Origin: JASBYZ01 sp029983705 | GTDB taxonomy: Bacteria > Actinomycetota > Coriobacteriia > Coriobacteriales > JAEZZM01 | DNA length: 64,000 nucleotides | Direction of reading: 5' to 3' | NCBI GenBank assembly: GCA_965119715.1 | Contig: OZ221969.1 | Span: forward strand, 186,001 to 250,000 | Shown here: piece after piece, positions 35,051 to 44,298 of the stretch | Layout of the letters: the number at the start of each line of letters is the position of its first letter | Numbering within the stretch: position 1 is the stretch's first letter | Program-made: the position numbers and the translations under genes | Notes under the pieces: model-generated | What the model was told of the DNA's origin: nothing | The model's input: the letters and a program-made list of their open reading frames with translations, nothing else | Database searches by the model: none

Positions 35051-35809
35051 TTAGATTTGATCTAAAAGATGTCTAGCGAGATGTGCCTCTAAGTGATCTT
35101 TATGCAACCCCGGCTTCATCGCATGATATATCACAAGCAAGAGGTCATGTGTGGTAAGTTTAGGAGTCTGTCCGTCAATACTGAGATTATTTTTTATCTG
35201 ATCACGATCAACTTTTTGACTTGAATATGATTTGGATAGTTCTGCTAAATTTACCGGACGCGCCCACATTGCTAAACGTGTGTAATCAATAAGTTCATCA
35301 CAGTATTCATCTGACGATAACAGCCTGAGTGCAAGTTCATGACGAATATTAGGATTACTTGATGCTTGAATAGTTTCAAGTCCCTTTCTATCCAAATCAA
35401 GCAAAAACTCTGGCACATGATCAAGGGAATCTGCTAATAGAATTAAGAAGGTTTGCGGAAAATTGGAAAGAATTTCTTTAAAGCCGTGCAGTAAAAGACC
35501 ACCAAAATGCTCAGTTTCTAGATAGTCTAGACTCAATTCCGAAAGCCTCATTTGGGCTATCATAATTGGTCTTCTATTTCTTTGTATAAGCGTTTCAAAA
35601 AGTGCCATGGTGTCTTTGATGTGTGACTGAAGCAAAAATGGTCTATCTTTTGCCTCTTCAAAGAGGTCACCTATATTAAAAGCAATCGGAATAAATCCAA
35701 GGCTTGAAGCAACACGCTGGCTCATAACCATGCTTCTGTGCGCATAGTTATCTACTATTAATACATGCTGAGGCGTCTTTTGTGTTAAAAAGCGATCTGG
35801 ATCAAACAT
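35051..35809 (-). CDS. Hypothetical protein with receiver-like fold
   Basis: 252 residues. The first half alternates beta strands and helices (HVLIVDNYAHRSMVMSQRVASSLGF, RPIMIAQMRLSEL, FGGLLLHGFKEIL, FLILLADSLDHVPE), which looks like a receiver or Rossmann-type domain. The conserved Asp pocket of true response regulators is not clear. The second half is helical and may include a short DNA- or protein-binding tail. I do not recognise the family. It starts 3 bp after the HAD phosphatase gene and is very likely cotranscribed with it. Confidence 0.55.
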   Translation of the reverse strand: MFDPDRFLTQKTPQHVLIVDNYAHRSMVMSQRVASSLGFIPIAFNIGDLFEEAKDRPFLLQSHIKDTMALFETLIQRNRRPIMIAQMRLSELSLDYLETEHFGGLLLHGFKEILSNFPQTFLILLADSLDHVPEFLLDLDRKGLETIQASSNPNIRHELALRLLSSDEYCDELIDYTRLAMWARPVNLAELSKSYSSQKVDRDQIKNNLSIDGQTPKLTTHDLLLVIYHAMKPGLHKDHLEAHLARHLLDQI

Positions 35810-35812
35810 TTT

Positions 35813-36628
35813 CTACTTCCAATGTAATATTGGCCAGCCCTTTTGCTTAGCTATATCCTCCATTTTTGTATCAGGGTTTACCGCATAGCCTTGAACTGCA
35901 AAATCCAGCATATGCCAGTCAGAATAATGGTCTCCGTAAGCACAATCTAAGACCCAGTTATTCTCGCCAAACTTTGCGTTAGCAAATTCAACTATCGAGT
36001 AGACCTTTTGTTCTCCTTCTACAGGAAGGCCATCAACTTTTCCGGTAAAACCGCTTCCATCTACAGTATGCTGCATCTGTGTAGCTAAAACAGCGTCTGC
36101 ATTAATGTGTTCTGCAGCCGGTAGCACAATATGCATAAAGGAGGCGGATACAATAATCACGTAATAGCCCTCACGCTGAAGTCTTGCAACCTCATTAAAG
36201 ACATCTTGCGTATACATTCTAATCAGGTGTTTAGTGTGAAACTCGTGCATAAACTTGCTTACGGTTTCAGTAGATTTATTAGTAAAAAGAGAAAAAATGT
36301 CTTCTCTAACTTCTGACTGCTCAACAGGGAGACGTAGCTTATATCTAATGCCCCACCAGCCAACTTTAAGTACCAGCTTCCAGTCCATAAGTTTTCTGCT
36401 GATAAGGTAGTACACGAGCTCTGAACCTGATTGTCCACTAATTAAGGTTCCGTCAAAATCGAGCGCTGCAATCTTTACTGGATCTTCTGGTGTGTAACTT
36501 GAATCCGGACTAAACGCTTCTTTGGTCTCTATAAAATCATCCTGCGCAGCTTGAGCTGGTTCATATGAATTATGTGGCAATACAAATCCTTTGTTGGCCC
36601 TACAGTAAATGTCTATTTTATCATGCAA
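35813..36628 (-). CDS. HAD-IB family phosphatase
   Basis: 271 residues. Motif I is AALDFDGTLISGQSG with the nucleophile Asp; motif II is VIIVSASFMH; the acidic motif with Asp pair is VLDCAYGDHYSDWHML. The IB subgroup includes SerB-like and phospholipid-head phosphatases. The substrate cannot be deduced. About 50 N-terminal residues precede the fold and look unstructured. Confidence 0.85.
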   Translation of the reverse strand: MHDKIDIYCRANKGFVLPHNSYEPAQAAQDDFIETKEAFSPDSSYTPEDPVKIAALDFDGTLISGQSGSELVYYLISRKLMDWKLVLKVGWWGIRYKLRLPVEQSEVREDIFSLFTNKSTETVSKFMHEFHTKHLIRMYTQDVFNEVARLQREGYYVIIVSASFMHIVLPAAEHINADAVLATQMQHTVDGSGFTGKVDGLPVEGEQKVYSIVEFANAKFGENNWVLDCAYGDHYSDWHMLDFAVQGYAVNPDTKMEDIAKQKGWPILHWK

Positions 36629-36683
36629 ACAAGAATGAATAGCATCTTTACTATTATGACAATCCTAGATGCTGCTCGCAAGA

Positions 36684-37022
36684 TTAGTACGAAGAAGCAA
36701 ATTTTTGGGTGAATTCAGCTTTTGAAAAACTACCGTCTTCCTGCTCAACCTCTATATTTTGTCGTGCCGCTAGCGCAAGTGCTAAACGGTAGGAAGCTTC
36801 ACGCATAAGCCAATATTCTGGCGTCATCCCTAATACTTCAGATAAATCAATAGCGGTAAATTCATTCAATCGAGCTTTTGCATTTACAAGCTCGTTAACA
36901 TACTTTCGTGACTTTCCTAATTTATGCGCAAGCCACTCTTGGGTTTTGTGATGTTCTTTCAACCAGCCTGCGATCTCAGCTCCTGGGGATGAATAATATG
37001 AAGCTTCTATTCTATTAAGCAT
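36684..37022 (-). CDS. HigA-like helix-turn-helix regulator (orphan antitoxin type)
   Basis: 112 residues with GGAGGG before the ATG. The HigA signature is strong: SSPGAEIAGWLKEHHKTQEWLAHKLGKSRKYVNELVNAKARL (split here by the helix-turn-helix), then TAIDLSEVLGMTPEYWLMREASYRLALA. HigA proteins neutralise HigB and repress their own operon. No HigB gene is next to it: downstream is the HAD phosphatase and upstream are tRNAs. It may be a solitary regulator or a remnant of a toxin-antitoxin pair. A candidate operator lies upstream. Confidence 0.85.
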   Translation of the reverse strand: MLNRIEASYYSSPGAEIAGWLKEHHKTQEWLAHKLGKSRKYVNELVNAKARLNEFTAIDLSEVLGMTPEYWLMREASYRLALALAARQNIEVEQEDGSFSKAEFTQKFASSY

Positions 37023-37284
37023 AGCTCATCCCTCCTGCGAAAATAATTTATCAAACTTTTTTGGATTAGTGTTTGCTAAACATATCAATTTTTTGGAATC
37101 TACTATATTCATTTTACACCAATGTCACCAATTTGGTTACAGTTTTATAACCTTTTAGCTTCTTTCAGTTATGAGTGACCTTATATTGGAGTACTAAAAA
37201 ATACCTTAGACAAATCTGAAATTTTACTGGCTTATATCTTATGGAAAAATTAGCGGGTTATAGCGGTTATTAACCACTAACAAT
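37023..37284. other. Non-coding region upstream of the HigA-like gene
   Basis: AT-rich and without a credible gene. It contains a candidate operator (37124-37140) and possible promoter sequences on the minus strand (TTGGTG near 37137 and TATAGT, 18 bp apart). Confidence 0.45.
37124..37140. promoter_or_regulatory. Candidate operator of the HigA-like regulator
   Basis: GTCACCAATTTGGTTAC is a 17-bp palindrome with one mismatched pair, centred on a single T. It overlaps the possible -35 element of the regulator's promoter. Confidence 0.45.
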
Positions 37285-37314
37285 AAAAAAGCCAAGACCC
37301 TTAAGTCCTGGCTT
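37285..37314 (-). terminator. Intrinsic terminator after tRNA-Asp
   Basis: AAGCCAGGAC/GTCTTGGCTT-type stem followed by TTTTTT on the minus strand, 11 bp after the mature tRNA end. Confidence 0.75.
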
Positions 37315-37325
37315 GCAGATGTAAG

Positions 37326-37402
37326 TGGCGGGATGCACGGGACTTGAACCCGCGGCCTCTGGCTTGACAGGCCAGCGCTCTAACCAGCTGAGCTAGCACC
37401 CC
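37326..37402 (-). tRNA. tRNA-Asp (anticodon GUC)
   Basis: 77 nt including the encoded CCA. Acceptor stem GGGGTGC/GCATCCC with one wobble pair, anticodon loop CTGTCAA, and T-arm GCGGGTTCAAGTCCCGT are visible. Confidence 0.95.
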
Positions 37403-37416
37403 AGTAAAAAATAAAA

Positions 37417-37491
37417 TGGTGGGCGATGAGGGATTTGAACCCCCGGCCTTGTGCTTGTAAGGCACCTGCGCTACCGCTGCGCCAATCGCCC
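37417..37491 (-). tRNA. tRNA-Val (anticodon UAC)
   Basis: 75 nt including CCA. Acceptor stem GGGCGAT/ATCGCCC, anticodon loop CTTACAA and T-arm GGGGGTTCAAATCCCTC. It is 14 bp upstream of tRNA-Asp and probably shares its transcript. Confidence 0.95.
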
Positions 37492-37599
37492 GCGAAGTAA
37501 AATATTAGCAATTTGAAACACAAATGTAAACATGACACATTTTTTACATAACTGTTTAACTTGGCTTCAAAACTGCTGTTAACCAATGTGGTTGTGCTA

Positions 37600-39018
37600 T
37601 TATAGATTATCTGACTCAGATTTTCTATTTACAATTTGCTCAATTTTTTCTTTTTTCATAAACAACAAAAGCGCTACACAAATCAAATAGCCAACACTTA
37701 CATATATAAGAGAGAGCGCAGCGCTGTTAGCTGGTACTTCTATAAGATTTTGACCTCCCGAAGCACTTTGACCAATTGTGAGCGTAATAAGGGCAACAAT
37801 TATTAATGAGCCAAGTTGACGTGCTGTAGTAAGCGCACTTGAGCCTGACCCTGACTTTGATGCTGGCAGGCTTGCCATCACAGTTGCAGTAAGTGGCGTC
37901 TGTAATAGTGCCATTCCAATTCCAGCTATTAGGAGTACAAGCATTATTGGCAGACCCTCTATATGACTAAAGATGAAATAGCTTAAGCCAGCGCAGCCCA
38001 AGACTGCAAGTACTGAGCCTATTATCATAATAATTTTAGGAGAGATCTTATCGGTCAAAACACCCACCAGCGGGGTTGCTACTAGCATACTTAAAGTCAT
38101 AGGCATGAGTGCAATACCAGCCTGAGCTGGGCTAAAGTTAAGATTTGTCTGCCAGAATAGCGGCAAAATATAAAATACTCCCATCATGCCAAACATTAAA
38201 AAGAAGCCCACAAGTACACCAATACTAAATGAACCTTCCCTAAAGAGCGCAAGATCTAAAAGTGCTTGAGAGCCCATCTCTTTTTCGCGTAGTAAAAAGA
38301 CTATAAAAAAGATGACGCTCAATATAAAAAGTGCCTGTGCAAGGCTCGTGAAGCCCTGCTCGGCCACAAGAGTAAGTCCTAAGGTAAAAAAGAGCAGCAT
38401 AAGGATGGAAAGAACTGCGCCAAAGATATCTAGTTTTTGTTTAAGAGATTTTGAGTCTTGAATCCAAATGAGCGCTCCCAATACCGCAAGTATGCTTATT
38501 GGAAGGTTTAAATAAAATATTGATCTCCAGCCAAAACTTTGAGTGAGTACTCCTCCAATTGCTGGACCTAAAGCAGAGGCAAGTCCAGAGGTAGTTCCCC
38601 AAATACCCATTGCCATACCTCGCTTATTTGCAGGAAAGGCCAAGGTAACTAAACTTAAGGTAGCAGGCATAATAAGCGCCGCTCCAAAGGCTTGCACCAA
38701 CCTCATTACTATAAGCAGAGCAATATTTGGTGCAAGAGCGCAGGCTAGCGATGAAAGCGCAAAGATTATAAGGCCAGCTAAAAAGACACGTTTAATGCCA
38801 AAGTTGTCTCCAAGCCTTCCCGCTAAAATCAAACAGGATGCAAATATAAGCGTGTAGGCATTGAGCACCCATGACACTGAACTTGTGTCTGCTCCTAAAT
38901 CTTTTCCAATCTCTGTAAGCGCTACAGTCACCACACTCACATCAAGCATGATCATAAAGAGCGCGAGAATGATGACAATCATTATTTTCCATGGATTATT
39001 ATTATTTTGAGTAGACAT
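37600..39018 (-). CDS. MFS drug exporter, DHA2 (14-helix) family
   Basis: 472 residues with 14 predicted membrane helices. Motif A is LAGRLGDNFGIKRVFLAG (about 60-78). Motif C is LGPAIGGVLTQSFGWRSIFYLNLPI (about 150-175), typical of antiporters of the EmrB/QacA group. They export lipophilic or cationic drugs using the proton gradient. It has no local regulator and is divergent from murE. Confidence 0.9.
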   Translation of the reverse strand: MSTQNNNNPWKIMIVIILALFMIMLDVSVVTVALTEIGKDLGADTSSVSWVLNAYTLIFASCLILAGRLGDNFGIKRVFLAGLIIFALSSLACALAPNIALLIVMRLVQAFGAALIMPATLSLVTLAFPANKRGMAMGIWGTTSGLASALGPAIGGVLTQSFGWRSIFYLNLPISILAVLGALIWIQDSKSLKQKLDIFGAVLSILMLLFFTLGLTLVAEQGFTSLAQALFILSVIFFIVFLLREKEMGSQALLDLALFREGSFSIGVLVGFFLMFGMMGVFYILPLFWQTNLNFSPAQAGIALMPMTLSMLVATPLVGVLTDKISPKIIMIIGSVLAVLGCAGLSYFIFSHIEGLPIMLVLLIAGIGMALLQTPLTATVMASLPASKSGSGSSALTTARQLGSLIIVALITLTIGQSASGGQNLIEVPANSAALSLIYVSVGYLICVALLLFMKKEKIEQIVNRKSESDNL

Positions 39019-39086
39019 ATATGAACCGTTTCTGGGTGATAATATACTAGCTAGTTACCTTACAACTATTTCTCTTAAGGAGAGCT

Positions 39087-40601
39087 ATGAAAGAGAATTT
39101 ACCGACTATTACCGTGTCTGATTTGGCACAGCATCTTAATGCAACTATTATTGAAAGCTCCCACACTTCAAAACATGATACTACTTCAGCTATCACTTCC
39201 ATAGAATATCAATCAAATAAATGTTTAGATGGAAGTGTTTTTTGTGCGATAGAGGGCTTTAAGAGTGACGGACACAAATATATTGCAGATGCAGTTGCCC
39301 ACGGTGCACAAGCAGTTGTTGTAACTAAGGAGGTTGAAGACCCTGGCGTAAGCGTCTTGCTCGTTAAAGATGGCAGAAAAGCTATGGCCAAGGCTGCTGA
39401 GCTCTTTTATGACTTTCCTTATAAAAAGATGAAAATGATAGCTCTTACCGGCACTAACGGTAAAACAACTGGAGTGAGCCTTGCTGCACATATTGCTCGC
39501 GTGATGGGACACAAAGCTGCAACAATTGGAACCCTTGGCGCTCAATTTGAAGAAGACAGCATCCAAACCCACAACACAACCCCGGAGTCTGTAGATATCC
39601 AGCACCTTTTATATGAGGCACTTATAAGAGGCACAGAAGTTCTTGCAATGGAGGCCTCATCTCACGCGCTTGCGCTTGATAGAACCTACGGCATTAGCTA
39701 TGACATTGCTGCCTTTACCAACCTTACTTCAGAACACCTAGATTTTCATAAAGATATGCAAGATTACTTTGAGGCTAAGGCAAAGCTTTTTTGGGACTAC
39801 GATGTTAAAAATCGCGTTATTTGTATCGATGATGACTGGGGCAAAAAACTTGCACAAGGCTGTGCAGACCGAGACTTTTCTTACTTAAGTGTTGGTAGAA
39901 GTCCAGAGGCAGACCTGCACCCAAGCTCTATTGAGCTCTCACCAAATGGCACACACCTTGAACTTGAAGGACCAAGCGGCACCATTAGCTTGCACGTTCC
40001 ACTAGTAGGCTCTTTTAATGTGCAAAATACTTTAGTTGCTGCTGGAATTGCCTATCAAATGGGGCTTAGCTCTGAAGAAATTGCTCATGCGCTTGAACAT
40101 ACTAAACAAGTTCCAGGCAGGCTTGAGCGAGTTGGAAAAGAGTATAAACAACATGTATTTGTTGACTATGCACATACGGCTGACGCTCTTGAAAAGGCTA
40201 TGCAGGCAGTATCTGAAACTGGACCAAAGCGCATGATTGTAGTCTTTGGCTGTGGCGGAGACAGAGACCGCACAAAGCGCGCTCCAATGGGAAAGGTAGC
40301 TGCACATGCAGATATCGCAATCTGTACATCAGATAACCCAAGAACTGAAGATCCGCTTGCTATTATTGAAGAGATTAAGCCTGGTCTAGAGGGAGAAGCC
40401 CAAAAGACTGGAGCAGAAATACACTATGAGCCAGATAGAAAGCAGGCAATTGCAATTGCAGTTAAGCTTGCACGTCCAGGAGATGCAGTACTTATCGCCG
40501 GCAAAGGACATGAAGACTATCAAATTCTAGCTCATGAAACTATCCACCTAGATGATAGAGAAGAAGCAGCAAAAGCCCTCGAATTATATGGAGAAAAGTA
40601 A
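39087..40601 (+). CDS. murE: UDP-MurNAc-tripeptide synthetase
   Basis: 504 residues with AAGGAG upstream. ATP loop ALTGTNGKTT (about 118-127), central ligase motifs (TTPESVDIQ, EASSHALA, FTNLTSEHLDFH) and the C-terminal DNPR motif in TSDNPRTEDP (about 415) are present. MurE adds the third residue of the peptidoglycan stem peptide. DNPR is the classical meso-diaminopimelate signature, but in actinobacteria it does not by itself exclude lysine or ornithine. It is separated from the rest of the mur genes here. Confidence 0.95.
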   Translation: MKENLPTITVSDLAQHLNATIIESSHTSKHDTTSAITSIEYQSNKCLDGSVFCAIEGFKSDGHKYIADAVAHGAQAVVVTKEVEDPGVSVLLVKDGRKAMAKAAELFYDFPYKKMKMIALTGTNGKTTGVSLAAHIARVMGHKAATIGTLGAQFEEDSIQTHNTTPESVDIQHLLYEALIRGTEVLAMEASSHALALDRTYGISYDIAAFTNLTSEHLDFHKDMQDYFEAKAKLFWDYDVKNRVICIDDDWGKKLAQGCADRDFSYLSVGRSPEADLHPSSIELSPNGTHLELEGPSGTISLHVPLVGSFNVQNTLVAAGIAYQMGLSSEEIAHALEHTKQVPGRLERVGKEYKQHVFVDYAHTADALEKAMQAVSETGPKRMIVVFGCGGDRDRTKRAPMGKVAAHADIAICTSDNPRTEDPLAIIEEIKPGLEGEAQKTGAEIHYEPDRKQAIAIAVKLARPGDAVLIAGKGHEDYQILAHETIHLDDREEAAKALELYGEK

Positions 40602-40605
40602 GGCT

Positions 40606-41505
40606 ATGACTAATTTTTTATCGTTTCAAAATCCTGAAGACATCAAAATATTATCTGAAGTTAAGGCTATCTACACTGATGTAGATGGCACACTCTTAGC
40701 TCCAGGTGGATCTTTTTTAAGAAACACCTCAGGAGAGGTTTCGTACGAGCTTGCTCAAAAGATTTGTGAGCTCCAAAAGGCTGGTATCAAAATTATCTTA
40801 GTGTCCGGAAGAAACCAAAAGGTCTTAAATGAGCTTGCAAGACTCTTTAGCCTTGATGGATACATTTCAGAGCTTGGCACAGTTATTGCCCATAAAACTG
40901 AAACCGGCTATAGCAATGAGTATTTTTTAGGAGAGTTTGAATTTAAGGAAGATGAGTACGCTTCCCCATTTGAGCAAGTACTTAAATCAGGCCTTCCTGA
41001 TAAGCTCATTCAAAATTTCTCGGGTCGCCTTGAACACAGTATGCCTTATGCGCTCGAGCGCAGCGTTACCCAATCTTTATGGGGAAACATCGATGAAGAT
41101 GAAGCAAGCGATATGGTTAAAGCAAGCAAGCTCCCATTTGAACTAGTAAATAACGGAATCATTCACCCAAAAGAGCATGGCCTAAGCCTTGGTAAAGATG
41201 AGCCTATTTATATTTATCACCTGGTACCAAAAGGTGTTTCGAAGGCAAGCGCGCTTTTAAAAGATATGCAGACAAGAGGCTATAGTGCACAAGAGGTTGT
41301 ATCTTTAGGCGATAGCCCTGCTGATGTTCACATGGCTAAAGTAAGTGGATCTTATGTAGTGATGAAAAACGCCCTTAAGCAAGAGCGGGTATCCTACGTA
41401 CTCCAAGGAGTTAAAACACCAACGTTTAAGACAAGCTTAGAGTACGTAGACGGCTGGTGTGAATTTGCTGATGCACTCTTAAAAGCAACTACATCATCTC
41501 TTTAG
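40606..41505 (+). CDS. HAD-family hydrolase (Cof type)
   Basis: 299 residues from the ATG at 40606, 4 bp after murE, with GGAGAAAAG upstream. Motif I is AIYTDVDGTLLAPGG (about 22-36), motif II IILVSGRN, and the Mg-binding motif VVSLGDSPADVHMAK (about 240-254). The IIB cap suggests a sugar or mannosyl-phosphoglycerate type phosphatase. The substrate is unknown. It is likely cotranscribed with murE. Confidence 0.85.
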   Translation: MTNFLSFQNPEDIKILSEVKAIYTDVDGTLLAPGGSFLRNTSGEVSYELAQKICELQKAGIKIILVSGRNQKVLNELARLFSLDGYISELGTVIAHKTETGYSNEYFLGEFEFKEDEYASPFEQVLKSGLPDKLIQNFSGRLEHSMPYALERSVTQSLWGNIDEDEASDMVKASKLPFELVNNGIIHPKEHGLSLGKDEPIYIYHLVPKGVSKASALLKDMQTRGYSAQEVVSLGDSPADVHMAKVSGSYVVMKNALKQERVSYVLQGVKTPTFKTSLEYVDGWCEFADALLKATTSSL

Positions 41506-41575
41506 AAAAAATAGCTGCAGAAAGTCCAATAAGCGCAAGCAATGACACTGCTGCCCATATAAGCGTAAGTAACAT
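41489..41575 (-). CDS. 28-residue single-helix membrane peptide
   Basis: The ATG at 41575 has AAAGGAG 7 bases upstream. The peptide MLLTLIWAAVSLLALIGLSA continues to end in AIFSKEMM, so it is almost wholly one transmembrane helix. The stop overlaps the end of the HAD gene by 17 bp. It is divergent from the padR operon and shares its operator region. Function is unknown; size and shape resemble small membrane regulators or type I toxins, but this is analogy only. Confidence 0.55.
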   Translation of the reverse strand: MLLTLIWAAVSLLALIGLSAAIFSKEMM

Positions 41576-41614
41576 AGTAGAACTCCTTTCAAAAAAATAC
41601 CATGTAATATTTCT

Positions 41615-41649
41615 TACTATGCTTTACATAGTATGCGATGCATAGTATG
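41615..41649. promoter_or_regulatory. Operator between the small peptide and padR
   Basis: TACTATG-CTTTA-CATAGTA (41615-41633) is a perfect inverted repeat. It overlaps TATGC-GAT-GCATA (41632-41644). CATAGTATG occurs twice as a direct repeat, 14 bp apart (41627 and 41641). PadR proteins bind such ATG/CAT palindromes and often repress their own gene. Confidence 0.65.
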
Positions 41650-41686
41650 ATGTCAAGCAAGTTATCAATATGTCGAAAGGAGGTCC

Positions 41687-42001
41687 ATGGATACGCAACT
41701 TAAAAAAGGCGTTATAGAGGTGTGTGTGCTTGCAGCAATTGCTCGCCATGATTCATATGGCTATCAAATTGTTAAAGATGTCTCTGAATATATAGAGACG
41801 TCAGAATCAACACTATATCCAATTCTCAAGCGGCTTGAAGCTGCCGGTAATATTTCTACCTATTCTGTTGAACATAACGGCAGGCTCAGAAAGTACTACA
41901 AAATCCAAAAAAGTGGACTCGACAAAATAGATGAATTTCTAGAAAGTTGGCCAGAAGTGCAGAAAATTTTTGAATTTATACGGGAGGGTCGTCATGCGTA
42001 A
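41687..42001 (+). CDS. PadR-family transcriptional regulator
   Basis: 104 residues with AAAGGAGG before the ATG. The winged helix reads LKKGVIEVCVLAAIARHDSYGYQIVKD, with TLYPILKRLEAAGNI and a wing RLRKYYKI. This is the short PadR subgroup typically cotranscribed with DUF1700 membrane proteins. The strong palindromic repeats just upstream suggest autoregulation. Its last codons overlap the next gene by 8 bp. Confidence 0.93.
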   Translation: MDTQLKKGVIEVCVLAAIARHDSYGYQIVKDVSEYIETSESTLYPILKRLEAAGNISTYSVEHNGRLRKYYKIQKSGLDKIDEFLESWPEVQKIFEFIREGRHA

Positions 42002-42659
42002 GGATGAATTTTTACAACAGCTTGCTAATTATCTACAGGCGCTTCCCTATTCAGAACAGCAAAGCACTATAGATTTTTACTCAGAACAAATTGCAGACCG
42101 CATAGATGATGGAATGAGCGAGGAAGAGGCGGTAGCAAGTCTTGAACATCCACGAGATATTGCCGATAACCTGCTCTCACTTCGTGACGAACAAAACTTA
42201 GAATTTTATGTAGCAGAAGAAAATCCTACACCAAAGACCGGCAGCATCGCGCTACTTATTATTGTGCTTGTATTAACATGCTGGATTTGGATTCCAATAC
42301 TGCTTTTTGTATTTTCTTGTATTGTGGGCATCTACTTAAGCTTACTCGCAATAATATTAGGAGCTCTAGCAATTAGCCTTGCTTTAGTTATTGGTGGAGT
42401 AGCTGCTCTTGTAATTGCAGCACCTCTGTTTATGAGCTCCCCACTTGCAGCAATCTCACATATTGGTCTTGCGCTCGGACTTTTTGGACTCGCAATTTTT
42501 GCCTTCCTCATCTCATACTTTCTTGCAAAGTTTACCGTCTGGGCAACTAAAGGAATTGTTATATCAATTGCTCACTATTTTGAGAGAAGGCGCGACAAAA
42601 AGCGCAGCCAAAATATTAGCTATAAAAAAGTACAGATTAATAATTGGGGTGAGCGCTAA
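41994..42659 (+). CDS. DUF1700 (HAAS) membrane protein
   Basis: 221 residues from the ATG at 41994, inside the last codons of padR, with GGGAGG upstream. The N-terminal ~75 residues are the HAAS helical domain (KDEFLQQLANYLQALPYSEQQSTIDFYSEQIADRIDDGMSEEEAV split across its helices). Four to five hydrophobic helices follow. The family is a partner of PadR regulators in envelope-stress or antimicrobial-response operons. The next gene starts at its stop codon (TAATG). Confidence 0.88.
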   Translation: MRKDEFLQQLANYLQALPYSEQQSTIDFYSEQIADRIDDGMSEEEAVASLEHPRDIADNLLSLRDEQNLEFYVAEENPTPKTGSIALLIIVLVLTCWIWIPILLFVFSCIVGIYLSLLAIILGALAISLALVIGGVAALVIAAPLFMSSPLAAISHIGLALGLFGLAIFAFLISYFLAKFTVWATKGIVISIAHYFERRRDKKRSQNISYKKVQINNWGER

Positions 42660-44170
42660 TGGATACTAACAATAGACCAGTGCCACCAGAAGGTGCACAA
42701 ACGCAGCAATATAATTCAATGCCTATACCTCCTTCAAGTCCAAAAAAGAAAAAACCAATTATCGCAGGACTTGCTATTACAGGAGTAGGCCTTTGCCTTG
42801 CAGGACTTTTATTGGGAGCAACTCCTATGTTTGTTGTAGGAGGGCCTATGGAGCTTGCCAAGCAAACAGGATATAAAGAACCAACGCGCCAAGTTGAACA
42901 ATTTGATGCGTCAAATATATCTACCATTAAAATTGATAACGACCTATTTAATAATTCAGATACCTATTCACGATTTGGTGTTACCTACAATTATGAAGTT
43001 CATTTAGAAAACTCTGAAAACGGAAAAATTGAGTTTGAATACATGAATTCTATGGGAAGCACTGGCACTAATCATGTGGAGAAAGATATTTTGCAACTAG
43101 GAATTAAAAAGCTTTCTTCTAAGAAATTTGATTTGCAATCAAGTAATCTCTATATGTTATTTGCTCAGGGTACCGAAAATATAGGAGAGGACTCAAGCAT
43201 TGTAGTGCGCGTTCCTAAAGATTGGGCAGGAACTATTGAGCTGCCGGGTGACTATATTTATGCCCAGAACTTTGAATCTAAAGGTTCTTTGGTAACACCT
43301 AAAAACACCCAACTCATACGTGCTAATTTTGAAAACTTAACGCTTGGTGGAGACCTTAACATTAAGTCACAAAATATCTGCTTAGAGCATGCTCGTATTG
43401 GTGGATCTCTCGAGGTTAAAGACCTTCAAGATTCTTATTCCTTGTGGCTTAACGATGTTGAAGCACCCTCTATTAGTGCAGAGGGTGGAGGAAACTTTAC
43501 TATCAACAATGTAAAGACTCCTGAGTTAAACCTCAAAACAAACAACTATATTTACGGTCTTCTACCTGGTAACTCTAGTGATTATAGTCTTGACTTACAG
43601 GGCGGATTTTATGCCGATTACTATGTTGATCAAAATGCCCTCTACAGCATTGGTGATGACACATATTACAACTACGCTGATAGACCTGGCTTAAGTAAGG
43701 ATAAGTTTATATCAATAGTAGATAGCAGTATTCTCAATAACAATGCTTACGCCATTTTTGATAGACAAGAAATGGAATCAATGGCATGCTATGCTGTACC
43801 TCTTTCAGATATTTATACCAGCAGCCCACACTTTAATACAAAGTCAGATTATTTTGACACCGAGAATCTAACGCCAGAAGATTACAAAAAACTTGAGTAC
43901 AGATATACCCAAGACATAGAAGGTGCTCCTAAGGTAAGCATTACCTCACGCAGCGGTATGGTTCAAGTTGGTTTTGAGGGTGACAATAAGGTGCTTGGTT
44001 ATAAAACCCCTTATCTAGCTGCTAATACCATAAAATCTGGTATTGAGCAGCAGGGTAAACAAGAATTTAGAAATAAAGTTAACTATGTAAGCCCGCTTAA
44101 CTTTAAATTACTCAACGACCTTTCAGATATTTTAGGTATCGATAAATTTAAAGAGGCTCCTACAGAATAA
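42659..44170 (+). CDS. Membrane-anchored beta-repeat protein (DUF4097-like)
   Basis: 503 residues; start overlaps the DUF1700 stop by one base. A Pro-rich cytoplasmic end precedes one membrane helix (about 33-60). The rest is beta-rich, with repeated short turns such as ASNISTIKIDND, GTIELPGDYIYAQNF and LTLGGDLNIKSQNICLEHARIGGSLEVKDL, typical of a right-handed beta-helix as in DUF4097. It should face the cell exterior. A role as an adhesin-like or envelope-sensing protein in the PadR operon is inferred. A terminator follows. Confidence 0.7.
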   Translation: MDTNNRPVPPEGAQTQQYNSMPIPPSSPKKKKPIIAGLAITGVGLCLAGLLLGATPMFVVGGPMELAKQTGYKEPTRQVEQFDASNISTIKIDNDLFNNSDTYSRFGVTYNYEVHLENSENGKIEFEYMNSMGSTGTNHVEKDILQLGIKKLSSKKFDLQSSNLYMLFAQGTENIGEDSSIVVRVPKDWAGTIELPGDYIYAQNFESKGSLVTPKNTQLIRANFENLTLGGDLNIKSQNICLEHARIGGSLEVKDLQDSYSLWLNDVEAPSISAEGGGNFTINNVKTPELNLKTNNYIYGLLPGNSSDYSLDLQGGFYADYYVDQNALYSIGDDTYYNYADRPGLSKDKFISIVDSSILNNNAYAIFDRQEMESMACYAVPLSDIYTSSPHFNTKSDYFDTENLTPEDYKKLEYRYTQDIEGAPKVSITSRSGMVQVGFEGDNKVLGYKTPYLAANTIKSGIEQQGKQEFRNKVNYVSPLNFKLLNDLSDILGIDKFKEAPTE

Positions 44171-44199
44171 TTTTATATGCTTACAGTTTCATTCATGAT

Positions 44200-44230
44200 G
44201 ACCCACAGTTTTATACTGTGGGTCTTTTTT
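44200..44230 (+). terminator. Intrinsic terminator of the PadR operon
   Basis: GACCCACAG and CTGTGGGTC, a perfect 9-bp stem with a 7-nt loop, followed by TTTTTT. Confidence 0.9.
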
Positions 44231-44298
44231 ATAAGCACCATAATTGGGGATACTGTTTAAGTACCTCTGAAATAACATAAGATGAAAACAGGTGGGCA

